Source: Peromyscus leucopus (taxonomy: Eukaryota > Chordata > Mammalia > Rodentia > Cricetidae). From it: a DNA stretch of 64,000 bases. Numbering within the stretch: the first letter of the stretch is position 1; every line of letters starts with the position of its first letter. Under the pieces are notes generated by a model. It worked only from the letters and a program-made list of their open reading frames with translations, had not been told where the DNA came from and ran no database searches. The position numbers and the translations under genes are program-made. Shown here piece by piece: positions 30,493 through 41,639 of this stretch. The stretch spans positions 10,334,498 to 10,398,497 of the forward strand of contig NC_051082.1 of assembly GCF_004664715.2 (NCBI RefSeq), in the 5' to 3' direction.

Positions 30493-30939
30493 CAGGTGCG
30501 TGAGGTTCACCATCATCCTTTGTCAACACTGCCTGGCTGGCCCTCACTGGATGCTCATCCTCAGCCTCTGTCTTTCTTCGCTTTGAAACAAGAGCACAGG
30601 CATTCAAGCTCATGCATCAACTCTCCTCCTTGTTCCTCTTCCCCACCCACCCCACCCCCATCCATTCTTGTCCTTTCGCCATCCCTTCTTTCCATGTCTC
30701 ATTTAATAATTCCCTTCCTTTGGACCCCTTTGCTTTTCTTCCATCCATGTCTATTCCGTTTCCTTCTTCTCTTGCTATTCTCCTTCTAGAATATTCACCA
30801 TCAGTCTTGGGTCCCCTGACCACCACCACCACCAGCAGCAGTGTCACTCAAAACAAATATTCGTTACAATGGCGATGCTCCGTCCCCACTCCAGACCTGC
30901 TGTATCAGACACTTGGGGAGTGGGGCCCAGTGAGCCGTG
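30491..30939. other. Unique, pyrimidine-rich sequence
   Basis: C/T-rich from 30600 to 30800, with ACC repeats at about 30822-30836. No gene. Confidence 0.4.
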
Positions 30940-31215
30940 CTTTAATCAGCCCCCCAGGGGATCTGACGCATGTTCAAGTTGGAGGCTCCTTGTCTTAGAG
31001 GGAAATGTCAATTTACCCGAAACACGTGAGTCTCTTTGAGTGCTGATCCAATAAGCCTTCATTTCTAAACATGTAAAACCCTCCTGTGCCCATTAACTAA
31101 TTAGGACGTCAGACCACCAGCCTGGCTGGGACGCTTTCAGAGACAACACGAGCAATTACGCTCAAGTTCTCTGATTACCATCAGGCTGTTAAATCCCTTG
31201 GCCAACCTGTGTCGT
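30940..31215. promoter_or_regulatory. Candidate homeodomain-rich enhancer block
   Basis: Repeat-free. Contains AAACACGTGAG (31020, E-box), CATTAACTAATTAGGACGTC (31091-31110, paired homeodomain cores next to a CRE-like GACGTCA) and CGAGCAATTAC (31149-31159). The same 11-mer CGAGCAATTAC recurs in the block at 37560. Function inferred from motifs only. Confidence 0.3.
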
Positions 31216-31482
31216 CCCCATCCCCATGCTCTGCCTCGCTTCCTCTCTTCCTCTGCGTGCTCCTAAGATGTACACATCAGGGGGCGTCGTGGAACCTCCT
31301 ATAAGGCAGCCATGTTGTCCATCCGTCTATTAAGGTACGTTTTTCAGATACTGATAAGGATGGTCACCCGGGAAAGACGCCATTGGCCAATCCAGGCAGA
31401 GGATGCTGAGTCTGCAGCTTTCTCAACTGTGGGATGGACTCTTGAGGGTTCAAGTACCTGGTGGCTCTTAGAATCCCGAGCT

Positions 31483-31712
31483 TGGGCTTGGGCAATGGTT
31501 CCATTGGCCAAGTGCTTGCTGCACAGTGTGAGAGCTCAAGTTTGGATCTCTAGCATCCCTGTAAAAAGCCACATACGGTAGAAGGACCCGGAAGCTTCGG
31601 GTTCAGTGAGAGAGATCCTGCCTCAAGAAACAGTGGGGAAGGATTAAGGAAGGTGCCTGAGGTCAGTCTTTGACCTCCATGCAGAGATACACATGTGTGC
31701 ATATTCACCCAC
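31483..31712 (+). mobile_element. B3 SINE
   Basis: 'gggcttgggcaatggttcca', 'gtgagagctcaagtttggat' and 'ttcagtgagagagatcctgc' give a diverged full-length B3, ending just where the next LTR begins. Confidence 0.7.
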
Positions 31713-32150
31713 TATACTGGCTAGTTTTATGTCCACTTGACACAAGCTAGAGTCATCAGAGAGGAGGGAGCTTCAGTTGAGAAAATGTCTCTATAAGATC
31801 AGGCTGTAGGCAGGCCTGTAGGGCATTTTCTTAGTTAGTGATTGATGGGGGAGGGCCCAGGAGGGCCCAGCCCATAGTGGAATGTGCCATCCCTGGGCTG
31901 GTGGTCCTGGGTTCTATAAGAAAGCAGGCTGAGCAAGCCATGATCAGCAGGCCAGTAAGTAGAACCAACCACCCCAGGGCCTCTGCATCAGCTCCTGCCA
32001 CCAAGTTCTTGCCCTGCTTGAGTTCCTGCCCTGACTTCTTTGGATGATGATGAACCGTGCTGTGGAAGTGTAAGCCGAATAAACCCTTTCCTCCCCAAGT
32101 TGTTTTGGTCATGGTGTTCCATCACAGCAATAGTAACCCTAACTAAGACA
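31713..32150 (+). mobile_element. MaLR-type solo LTR
   Basis: The best-preserved copy of its lineage here: 'tccacttgacacaagctaga', 'aagaaagcaggctgagcaag', 'gaataaaccctttcctcccc' (polyadenylation signal region) and end 'cctaactaagaca'. Flanks 'cccac' (31708-31712) and 'cccat' (32151-32155) form a 4/5 target duplication. A 10-bp tandem duplication 'gagggcccag' sits at 31851-31870. Confidence 0.85.
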
Positions 32151-32579
32151 CCCATTGAACAGGCTACTAAATACACATGCACACAAACACTGATGCCCTG
32201 ATCTTGACTTCAGAACTCCAGTCTCCAGAATGGAGCCCGCCCTCCTCGGGGATGAGTTCATGTGGGAGATGCCGTTCCTGGATACACGCTCCTCTCTCAG
32301 AGTACCAGCCATCTTTAGTAGCAGCCATCTTTAGTAGACACAGTGTGAAGAAGCTGTTCTCATACTCAGTAGAATATGCTGACCTGGAAACGCCCATGTG
32401 TGAAGACCATGGCTCCTCCACAGCCCTCCCTGCTAGTAGTTCAGTGGAGAGTCACCAAGTGTCCCGCCTCGTCTGTGAAGATGCTCACCTGGTGATGTTG
32501 ACCACGATGGACTTCAGGATAAAGGCTGAGAAAGTTGGCAGTGTGTCATGGGTCTTGACCAAGCAGGAACTTCCTCCCA
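32151..32579. other. Unique sequence
   Basis: The longest frame (136 codons from 32177) shows no domain and no codon-bias sign. No repeat recognised. Confidence 0.4.
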
Positions 32580-32674
32580 GGTTCTAGTGCAGTCCTGGCC
32601 CATGGCCTGGGAGTCTAGATTTTTTTTTTAAAGCTCCCAGGAGGTTTGGAGGTAACAAAGGGTTGAAAACCACT
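32580..32674 (+). mobile_element. MER5-like hAT-Charlie end fragment
   Basis: 'aaagctcccaggaggtttgg' and the terminus 'gggttgaaaaccactg' at 32659-32674 resemble the terminal inverted repeat of MER5-type hAT elements. The left end is missing. Confidence 0.55.
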
Positions 32675-33316
32675 GATTTATGTGAATCTCTGCATGGTGT
32701 TTGAATAACGGTGTATCCTGATGCATATGGGAACCAGGAACACCTATAGCCTTTGAAATAGATGTGATGGAAGACAGACAGCTCTTTTTGTTTTTGTTTT
32801 TGTTTTTTTTTTCAGACCATCCTTGGTTCCCTCAGCAGGTGAAAGTGGACTAGGGTTTTTCCTGAGGCTGATGACACTGAGTTGGGAGAAAAGGCTTCTC
32901 AGTCTCCAATAAACCTAAAATCTACAAGATCAGTGTTTAGTGCAGTGATGGAGGAAAAAAAAAAACCTCAGGGGAAAAATTGAAACCATTTATAGCCTGT
33001 TTTCTCTCATTAAATTTGGAATTATTTGATTGAGTCCCACCAGAGGAAGCATTGTTACTGTTCTTTTGTTGTTTTAAATCATGGAGTCTGTCTGTCTTGG
33101 TGGCGGTCTTCAGCCTGCTTTGGTCAGCAGAAGTCGACTCAAAAGAAACTTTGGCATCCAACTCCAAATTATCTAGATAGGGAACATGCTCAGGGAAGGT
33201 CACCCTAAATTAGGGGCCCTCTTCTCACGGATATTTGGAAGCAGTATAAGCATGCCCTATGAACAAGAGTGGGAACTCCATAACTTATTTTGCAGATGCT
33301 ACACACACTATGCATG

Positions 33317-33321
<5 letters not shown>
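32675..33321. other. Unique sequence
   Basis: (TTTTG)n at about 32787-32805. No repeat family or gene recognised. Confidence 0.4.

Positions 33322-33379
<58 letters not shown>
33322..33379. repeat. (CA)n microsatellite
   Basis: 29 near-perfect CA units, among the longest dinucleotide arrays in the window. Confidence 0.97.
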
Positions 33380-33380
<1 letters not shown>

Positions 33381-33508
33381 CAAGCCACTGAGATCAGCAT
33401 CCTCCTGTACCAAAATTCAAGATTATGTGATTAGTAACAATATGTCCGCCTATTTCTCAGTGTTTAAGTCTGAGATGTGGGAGACTTTACACCGGTCTTA
33501 CATCACAC

Positions 33509-33540
33509 TCATACATACATACATACATACATACATACAT

Positions 33541-33572
<32 letters not shown>
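33509..33572. repeat. Compound (CATA)n-(CAG)10 microsatellite
   Basis: Eight CATA units run directly into ten uninterrupted CAG units (33542-33571). Confidence 0.97.
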
Positions 33573-33574
<2 letters not shown>

Positions 33575-34669
33575 TTGCCCTTAGCGGATGCAATGTTCTT
33601 ACTTCTGGGATTAAATAATTAAGGAAGAATCACTGACAAAATCAACTGATTAAAAGTGAATAAATATAGAACCTAGATTTCTGTCTAGGAGTGATTTTAG
33701 CCGCAGTAATGACTAAATTAATAAGAACTGAGACTTTCTGGGTATTTATTTTTCTATTTGGATAGCCTTTCCAAATTCCACTGTTTATTAAGAGCTCCTT
33801 TGAGTCCTGGGCTGACATAAGAAAGGGAATGGACAAACCTTGCCATATTAAATGTGTATGATTTGATGAGTTTAGACAAGTGTATGATCTTATAAAGCCT
33901 CCAGGAGTGTGAATGGATGGTAGACTTCAGTATGAGACCCTAAACTGCAGAAATCCCCAAAGAAAGCCAGTACCAAAAGCTTTGATGAGTTTCACTGAGA
34001 CAGAATTTTGAAGCAAAGGCAGAAAAGCACCATGATGCTTCTGGGGGCATCTGGAGGAGGGGCATCCCTAGGTGTTTGGAGAAGTAAATGACTGGGGCCA
34101 GCAGAGGAGTGGCAGGAGGTAACACAGGTGATAAATTGGGTCTGCCGTGACGTGGAAGGAAGAAACTCCCTTTCTTTTCATCCGTTGGCTGCTGAGGGCA
34201 TTCATTAAACACTGTATTTTTGATCAGGAGACAATGGGTCTCTACGCATAAGCATTTTGAAACTACACTTCTTGAAAACTGTTCTTCTGATCTGGCACCG
34301 GTTAAATTGGACTGGTGTGCTGTCCCCCATAAAAACAGAGGGCATTGCGTACTTACACCGTGGTTGGTGTCTGATGGACAGGCCAGTCTCACCCCTCAGC
34401 CCAGAAGCCTGGCAGAATGATTAACAAAGTGGAACACCAGACTAGCGTCACTGACAGGTGGTACATCCTTAGAGCTCAGCCGGGACTGGCTGTGGCAGAA
34501 GCCTCAAGGGAGGGCCAGCCGCATCGTGAGGATGGATCACACAAGGGCATGCTGACGGTCACTCAGGCTGGAACACCGATCGTTCCTTGTAAGATTTGGA
34601 GGCTATCGCTCCCCTTTTGACCTCACTCTTAACCATCAGGCATCTCTAGACCCTAGTGGTTAAGATCTC
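33573..34669. other. Unique sequence
   Basis: About 1.1 kb with no repeat family recognised. Frames of up to 150 codons on the minus strand carry no recognisable domain. Confidence 0.4.
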
Positions 34670-34862
34670 AGACATCCCTAACTAGTTTGAGAACTCTGAG
34701 CAACCTTTATAATGTTTTTTGCCATGTGGTTCCTTTACCTATAAGACAGAAGAAGAGCGGTGTCTCCCTACAACAGAGGGGCAGTGGTGCAGTGAGGTAA
34801 CACGTCATCCTTAAAAGCCAAGTGCTGGCTGGAACACAGTGTGTGCTCAGTGAGGTTGGCCT
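34670..34862 (+). mobile_element. MIR SINE, diverged
   Basis: 'gtggttcctttacctataag' and 'ggaacacagtgtgtgctcag' occur in the spacing of the MIR core ('tttcctcatctgtaaa') and 3' end ('gcacatagtaggtgctcaat'). Confidence 0.5.
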
Positions 34863-35340
34863 CTGGTCACAGCAGCCAGGCTCCCTTCTGGAGATGCCAT
34901 GTTCCCCAGGGTGCTTCTGGGGCCCACCACAGGCTGGACATGAAGCAGAGGCCCCTGCACCCCTTTTGCTTAGTGTTTGATAGTTGTCAGAAGTTTAGAT
35001 CATGGGTCTGTCGGTTGAGGTCTGTTGCACTTGCTGGACGCACAGCACATTCATCTGCTCTTGTCTTTAACTTGAACATCTTGTGTGTATTGGGCTAGAG
35101 GCCCAGACCCAGTTCAAACATGACATCATACGACGATGTCATTATGTAACATCCTGGAAGACAAACCGGGAGACTCTTGGTGGCTTTCCCAGTGTCAACA
35201 GCTGGTAAACGACCGAGCTGAGATGAACAAAAAATTGTGTTCAAACATTGGATGTATTTCTTTACTAAGGTGAGGTCTCTAAGACACACTTTCTTTTCCT
35301 TTACTGAAAATACTGTTGCAAGTCAATTTTAGGAATAACA
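34863..35340. other. Unique sequence
   Basis: A faint reverse MIR resemblance at 35190-35230 is too weak to call. No gene. Confidence 0.4.
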
Positions 35341-35342
35341 TG

Positions 35343-35555
35343 GGATCTGGAGAGATCCAGCGGTTAAGAATGTACATGGCTATTCCAGAGGACCAGAGTT
35401 TGGTCCCCAGCACCCACATGGAGTCACTCACAACTGCCTAAAATGCTAACTCCAGGGGATCTGATGCCCTCTTCTGGACTATGTGGGTACTGCACACACA
35501 CACATGCATGTGCTCACACACATATACACATAATTAAAAATAAAGTAAGTTTAAT
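35343..35555 (+). mobile_element. B2 SINE
   Basis: 'gatctggagagatccagcgg', 'tattccagaggaccagagtt' and 'ccccagcacccacatggagt' are followed by a CA-rich region and the tail 'aattaaaaataaagtaag'. Confidence 0.88.
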
Positions 35556-35784
35556 GAAAAGAATTATAACATGTCCTGTGGAGTCTAACAATACAAACAA
35601 TACTGAAAAGAACCCCAAGCACTTACTGAATTTACTTTTTGGTAATTCTGTCATCCACACCCAATCGCTTTGGGAAGTTTAGGATGTTTTGGTCCAATTA
35701 TTTGTTAATGCACACATGCAGACACACTGGCATGCCTTATCACCTTACCAAAAGACAATGGTCTGTGGCTTTTGTATCTGTTTT

Positions 35785-36005
35785 TAAGAGTTCTGTTTAC
35801 TTATGTACATGTGCTGGTGTCTGTGTATACACGTACACCAAGTGTGTGAGGCACCTGTGGAGGCCAGAGAGGCTACGGATCCTCTGGAGCTGGAGTTACT
35901 TGTAACTGAGAGCTGCTGCTTGACGTGATGCTGAGATCCAAGCTCAGGTCCTCGGCAAGAGCATCCATGTTCTTAGCTGTTAAGATGGCCGTCTCTCCAG
36001 CCCCC
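35785..36005 (-). mobile_element. B2 SINE
   Basis: 'gaggccagagaggctacgga', 'ctctggagctggagttactt' and 'aagatggccgtctctccagc' are the reverse complement of B2 from body to head. Confidence 0.85.
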
Positions 36006-36112
36006 ATATAGTCTATGGCTTGTCCTTTTAATTTAATCTACTGAGGACACATTCCCACCTTACACTGTATATATTTATTTCTTCTTAAATCCTACAATGG
36101 CATGCCACGTAT

Positions 36113-36253
36113 ATGTGTTTGTGTATGTATGTATGTGTGTGGATATATATGTTGTGTATATATGTATGTATGTGTGTGTATTTATATGTTGTGTATGTAT
36201 ATATGTATGTGTGTATGTATGTATGTATGTGTGTGTGTGTGTGTGTGTGTGTA
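36113..36253. repeat. (TATG)n/(GT)n simple repeat
   Basis: TATG, GTATAT and GT units in mixed order, ending in about 12 GT units. Confidence 0.92.
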
Positions 36254-36420
36254 ATTTGTAATATCGAAACTAGGGTCTTGCACATTCCAGGCAAATGCCC
36301 TAAATCATAAATTTTTACTTTTGAATGGAGTCTTGCCAAGATTCCTGGGCTAACCTTGAATTTGGGGTCCTCTTACCTCAGCTTCCCGAGTAGGAACCAC
36401 ATCCGGTGCCTCTGGGCCCT
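36254..36420 (-). mobile_element. B4-type SINE
   Basis: A reverse ID-like part ('ctagggtcttgcacattcca', 'ggcaaatgccctaaatcat') is followed by a reverse B1-like part ('gggctaaccttgaatttggg', 'ctcagcttcccgagtagg'). Confidence 0.6.
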
Positions 36421-36429
36421 GCTTCTCAT

Positions 36430-36920
36430 TTCTCTTATTTCCTATATAATAGCTGTTGTAGACAGTTTACAATAGTTCGGGCTTGGGAGAGATCACCATG
36501 AATGTGGTGGCGAGTTCACCAGAGAAAACAGGGCAGAAACGGGTTTAAGTCACTGGAAAGCCTTTTTTAGTCAGCTGGCACCCACACTGGGTGTTGGAAC
36601 CCCAGTGTGGCCCTGAGACTTTCCCAGGGTGAGCCTTTAAGCACAAACACCATGTCATGGGTTGACATACTTCAGTTAACAAGAACAGTTAGCCAGAAAT
36701 GGAACTACAGAAGCCAAAAATCAGGGTCAGTTCATTTAGAGACTTTCCCAGAACTAGGCACTTGGATGGACGAGGCCTTTATTTTAGTTTTGGCAGGTGA
36801 TGCTGTCTACGTGCTGAGTTTTATGGCTTGAATGTTACTTCCACCATGGAGTCAGTTTGCTAAGGTCACAAGATCTACCAAGTCTGGGTCCCTGCTAGAC
36901 AATAAATATCTTTGCAATTA
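36430..36920. other. Unclassified, probable LTR-derived repeat
   Basis: 'cttgggagagatcaccatga', 'ggtggcgagttcaccagaga' and 'agtcagctggcacccacac' look like rodent medium-reiterated (RMER) LTR sequence, but I cannot fix a family, orientation or ends. A 74-codon frame inside it has no domain. Confidence 0.3.
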
Positions 36921-37014
36921 AATATGCCATTTTAGGAATATTTAGTTACTTCCTTAGGAGACAGTCGTAGAGGTGGATACTTGTATGTTCTAAAGCATTT
37001 AAAGTTGAATTTAA

Positions 37015-37150
37015 AATGAACATTTTGAGAATTTCATATATGCAAACAATGCGTTTTATTCGTACTCATCCTGACTCCTATGACTCCTCCTAGAGTTCCC
37101 CCTACTCTCCCTTTAAGGCCTTATTACCCCCTTCCCCAAGTCTGTCTGCT
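37015..37150 (-). mobile_element. Rodent L1 (Lx-like) 3' UTR fragment
   Basis: 'gaacattttgagaatttcat' and 'gactcctcctagagttcccc' match the reverse complement of rodent L1 3' UTR sequence. Confidence 0.55.
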
Positions 37151-37559
37151 TTACGCCCACACCTGTAGGAGAGATGTGCCTCACTCTGTGAGAAATGATG
37201 ATTCTCTCTCTTAGTGTTTCTTTCTCGAGACAGTTGAAGGGTTTTCCACAAATCTCAATTGCATTGGGCCAGTGTTACTTGGGTGGGAAATAGGTCTCAT
37301 TGTGCCGCTTGGCTCAGCCCCATCCCGACATCCTCTGCCTCATGGTGACTGCCATGTATCTCAGCTGGCATCAAGGCTCTGCAGGAGTCTCCTGACTGCA
37401 GCGCCTCCACAAGCCAATAGGCTGTCCTGTAACCCCATTTCGGGGTGTTTGCCTAGAACAGGGGTCCTGCCCCCGGAAGCGTTAACTTCATAGGGTACTG
37501 ACCGCAGAAGTTTCCCTTCCAATCAACCCCCATCACAAAAATAGAAAGAGGAGAAGAGA
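37151..37559. other. Unique sequence
   Basis: No further repeat recognised. It may be more of the preceding L1, heavily decayed. Confidence 0.35.
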
Positions 37560-37820
37560 TCATCCAGGGTACAGACAAGCCTTTATTTCAAATCCACAGC
37601 CCGAGCAATTACATAAAGTCGTGTTTTCTCTGGCGAGAACTGCCCTGGTGGTGATTTTTTTTTCTGTCAGTTTAGTCTATAAATGAAATGGAGTTACAGC
37701 TCCTATTAAAATAGAACACTGTGCCCTCGATTGGCTCTTAACGGGTGGGAAAAACCCATTAAGTGCTTGTGAACTGTGTTTTAAATGCAGGAATCTTAAT
37801 CCAGGGATCTAATAAATCCC
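37560..37820. promoter_or_regulatory. Candidate conserved-looking block
   Basis: Repeat-free AT-leaning sequence with CGAGCAATTACATAAAG (37602-37618), CTATTAAAATAG (37701-37712), CCATTAAGTGCTT (37757) and TCTTAATCC (37793). The motifs are homeodomain/MEF2-like cores. Inferred only. Confidence 0.25.
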
Positions 37821-38250
37821 TCTCCCTGACTCAAGTGAAAGTCTTGGGTTTTCCAGCAACTGATGGGCTATTTCTTCCCAAAAGACTTCCTCACAAACTG
37901 ACCCTGAGAACTGGGCATCCAGGACGTTTCCTCTGCTGGGGTACTTTTTTTTTTCTTTCTTTTTCAAAGTACATCTTTCATAGAATCATGCACTTTGGCA
38001 GGTGTGGGTCACAGTGAGCTACTGTTTTAGAAACAGGCCTGAGGTCCTTGGTCTGCTGCAGGGGGAAAGCCATGGGAAGGAACTCTGTGGCTGGCTTGGG
38101 ATGTAACAGCTCAGAACATCCTAGGACCTAAGACCTCATAGTGTTCTCTGTTACTGCCCATCTGCCACCAGGTTCAACACCCACCACAAAATGCCTTCTT
38201 TGGGAGTGTAGCTCATCAACATAGAGTGAATAGCTCAATATAGTGTGCTC

Positions 38251-38252
<2 letters not shown>
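37821..38252. other. Unique sequence
   Basis: No repeat family or gene recognised. Confidence 0.4.
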
Positions 38253-38295
<43 letters not shown>

Positions 38296-38360
38296 AGGTC
38301 TCACTATATAGTCCAGGCTAGCCTCAAACTCATCATCCATTTGCCTCAGCCTCTCCAGGT
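38253..38360 (-). mobile_element. B1-like fragment with (TC)n
   Basis: A TC run at 38253-38293, then 'ggtctcactatatagtccag' and 'gctagcctcaaactcatca' as a reverse B1-like fragment. The B1 head is missing. Confidence 0.6.
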
Positions 38361-38479
38361 AAGAGCATTTTTATTGGAACATTTGAGGCTGCTGGAGAGA
38401 AATCCAATTCTTGTATTGTGAGCAGTAGAGAAGAATGTCCATCCACGTTTAAGCTTAATATTGAGTTTGTTTATCTTGC

Positions 38480-38592
38480 AAGCGAGGTATGGTGGTGCCT
38501 ATGTGTCACCCCAGTGCTTGGGAGGTGAAAGCAGGAAGTTGAGTTCAAGGCTAGCCTGGGATGCCTGAGAGTCTGTCTCAAATCAACAAATA
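38480..38592 (+). mobile_element. B1 SINE, diverged
   Basis: 'gcgaggtatggtggtgccta', 'gtgcttgggaggtgaaagc', 'aaggctagcctgggatgcc' and 'gagtctgtctcaaatc'. Confidence 0.75.
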
Positions 38593-39055
38593 AGTTCATT
38601 TTTAGCCTCGTTGCAGCTACTCTAAAGATTCCCGAAGGCCTTGCCCTCTGCTGTCACAGTATAACCATCCCAGTTAGGAAATCAACACCCAGACCATCTC
38701 ACCCCCACTTCTGAGCTCTCATTCAGTTTTAGATGCTCTCACTGACTCATTCAATTGTCCAATGCTGCAGTTCAGTCTGGCGTGTTGGGAGTTTTCCTGT
38801 CTGTCTCTTTCACAGTCCTTCAGTGAAGCCAAATCTGCCCTTCCTGGCTCTCTCTTCCTGCGGCCAGTGAGCTTCCGCAGGACAGCAGTGTCCTTCACAG
38901 TAAGCAGTATCTGTGGGGATCCAATCTATACCCCAATTTTCTAAATGCATAAAAATGGGGGGGAGGTGCCTACCCATGGCCATCTGGCTTGAAGGTACTC
39001 TAACACTATGTATCACAGCTCATGGATTCACCTATCAACTCACCGAGTCCGTCTA
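38593..39055. other. Unique sequence
   Basis: No repeat family or gene recognised. Confidence 0.4.
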
Positions 39056-39171
39056 TCCTTCCTTCCTTCCTTCCTTCCTTCCTTCCTTCCTTCCTTCCTT
39101 CCTTCCTTCCTCCCTCCCTCCCTCTCTCCCTCCCTCTTTCCTTCCCTCCCTCCCACCTTCCTTCCTTCCTT
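39056..39171. repeat. (TTCC)n/(TCCC)n pyrimidine repeat
   Basis: About 14 perfect TTCC units, then TCCC/CTCC variants to 39171, pyrimidine throughout. Confidence 0.97.
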
Positions 39172-39254
39172 CCCCTCTTTTTCTCTTCTTCCTTCCATGT
39201 TTTTCTTTCCATTTATTCTTTCATCAAATAATTGAGTCTCTCCCCTGCCTCTTT

Positions 39255-39362
39255 CCCTCTCCAGGGTCTCACTGTATATAGTCCTGTCTGGCCTGGAACT
39301 CACTATGTAGACCAAGCTGACTTCAAACTCAGAGATCTATCTGCCCCTAAGCCTCAATATTG
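39255..39362 (-). mobile_element. B1-family SINE
   Basis: 'cagggtctcactgtatatag', 'ctggcctggaactcactatg' and 'gacttcaaactcagagatct' are the reverse complement of a B1 lacking part of its head. Confidence 0.75.
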
Positions 39363-40481
39363 TGAGTATCTATTAAATCTAAGAAGCCAATTGTGAACTC
39401 TTCCATTGAGAATGAACTTGGGACCCCTTCTTCCCATAGCATGCCAGGATTCTCAGCCTCCATGCACGATGCCAAGGCCATCACATGACTTCAGTGATTG
39501 ACTTGATTTTCTGTGAAAATCATTTTTCAAGTCGAGAGAGGAACAAAATCACACAAGAAAAATGAAACCCCAACCCAGATCTCAGTCTCTCTCAACATCA
39601 AGTCCATGCTTGATTCTTGTGTCTTGTGGAAGGGAGCTGCCTGGAAAATTTGATGAGAGCTGAGATGGTCCCAAACACCATGGAGAGAGGAAGTGTGGCC
39701 GAGTTCATTCAAGGTGACTCAGAAGTGGAGCAGCATCACCTGCCGGTAGCTCCCTCTCAGGGACTGTGTCATTTCCAAAGATTGGCTCATCATTCTGAAT
39801 ATGTTTAGAGGTGACCTGAGATAAGACCAGGTGGGCTGGAGAAAGGTCAGAATCACAGGGGGAGATATGAGGGCAGGATAGAGGTGACATAGAAGGGGGA
39901 TGAGGAGGAGAGTGGGGACCACAGCAAGAATGCTCATGTTGGAGGCCATGGGTTGACGCTTAACAATCTTGGCCCTTCTCTTTTCCAGAAGCCCCTCCCT
40001 CTGCCTTGTTCTCGCCCATGCCTTGCCCAGCCCCCCCCCCTTTTTGACTCCCTATCTCCCTTCTGGTCCTGCTCAGAACCTTTCCATTCAGTCTACCAGC
40101 TATTAGTAGTAGTCTCTTCCTTTTGCCAACCAAAGAGAAGGCATTGTCTTCTGTGTGGTCAGTCAGCACACGCAAGTCTGCATATACGCATGCAAGCATA
40201 CATATCGCAGGCACGTATACCAGCCCAGCGCAAGGAGCTTTGCTCGCTGGCTGGCCTTTCTGGCTAGCCATGCTGTGGTGGGTGGGTCCGGGTGGAGACA
40301 TTCCAGGCAGCAAGCGGGACTTTTTGAAAAGATTTTTTATTACCCACTTGGCAATACCAGCCCTCCCCCATCACTCAGCCTACTTTGAAATTAATTAACG
40401 CCCCGCTCAGAGAATGCGGGCATTATAGTAATAAAACCTCTCCCTAGACCTGCCCTCCCTCTGAACCCAGGGCCTTGAGCA

Positions 40482-40482
<1 letters not shown>
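39363..40482. other. Unique sequence
   Basis: About 1.1 kb without recognised repeats. C run at 40029-40039. No coding region supported. Confidence 0.4.
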
Positions 40483-40522
<40 letters not shown>

Positions 40523-40532
40523 GTGTGTGTGT
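40483..40532. repeat. (GT)n microsatellite
   Basis: About 24 GT units with one TT interruption at 40520-40522. Confidence 0.96.
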
Positions 40533-41027
40533 TGACAGGAGGGTGGATTGACAGTCTTTGATTTGGGTGGCCTCCCTCTTTGACAGAAGACAGGTAGAGA
40601 CAGTAGCTGCTCCCAAAACACACTGGCAGCTTTTCTCTCGCTCTCCAGGAAGCGCCCAACCTCGAGGGCCAGGGATGAGTTCAGATGCCACCTCCCGGTT
40701 GCCAGTTTTTTTTCCCCAGGTTTTACTGTATGTTATATTCCACTGGAGAAATCTCTTGAAATCTCAATTTCTGAGCCAGGCCCCTGACCAATTGAGCTGG
40801 AATCCCTGGAAGAGAGTCCTGGCTGTGAAAGTGTCCTGCATCTGGTACTCAGATATATGTTAAGACCTAGGCTGGGCCGGTGTTCTTCAGCCCATGAACT
40901 TGAGGACGGTTGAGGATGCTGTGGAGAAGACCCTGGTGTTGCAGTTGAGAGAGGGGCTGCTCTTAGATTCTGTAGCTCTTGTTCACTCCCAGGTGCCCAC
41001 ACTGGAGAAACAAGGTCCTTCCTACCA
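40533..41027. other. Unique sequence
   Basis: A 131-codon minus-strand frame and other frames are unsupported. No repeats recognised. Confidence 0.4.
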
Positions 41028-41218
41028 CAGTAGTTCCCAAACGTCGGCTGCAGATCCAGCCACCCAGAAGCCTCCAGAAAACGCACACTTCTAACATTCT
41101 CCCCTTGACCTTTGCTTTGGGTTCTCACATCAGCAGATCTTAGCGATTTTCATTTTTAACCATTTCCTGGATCCTACCAATGCAGCTGGTTCAGAGACCA
41201 CACGTGGACAAACACCGG
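41028..41218 (+). mobile_element. MER5-type hAT-Charlie element
   Basis: 'cagtagttcccaaacgtcgg' (left inverted repeat), then 'gcgattttcatttttaacca' and 'gcagctggttcagagaccac' follow MER5 order. The right inverted repeat is degraded. Confidence 0.65.
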
Positions 41219-41639
41219 CAACAGTTGCTTAGGCGATGCCCTTCTGAGGGTGTCTGGAGCCTAGGTGCTGTCTCTGTTGGGGTGGTAACTGAATTTGATA
41301 TCCATGACTCTCACAAGCACCCCACCATTCAAATAGAGGGTACCCCAACATTTTAGCAGAGGAGAAAACTGTCAGAATCGAGTGCAGAAGTCACAGTTGA
41401 GACATCGGGAAAACACCGTTCCTGACGCGCCACAAACCCTGGGAGTTTTGGGATTACCCATCAACCTCAGCTCTAATCTGTGAGGCAATGTTTGCTCATT
41501 TCATCTTGGTTCCTAAATATTCTTACCATATCTCATGCCTTTCTAACTATTTGAGTCCATTTTCATGTCATCAGTGATTAATTGTTAGGGGCTTGCTCTC
41601 AGAGGTCTCAGTTGACTGGTGCATTAAGAATAATATAGT
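41219..41639. other. Unique sequence
   Basis: No repeat family or gene recognised. Confidence 0.4.

Noticed and set aside
33259..33618. Frame with threonine-histidine and polyalanine runs (CAG/GCA tract) as a repeat-expansion gene
   Set aside because: It is encoded by CA, CATA and CAG microsatellites with no flanking coding sequence.
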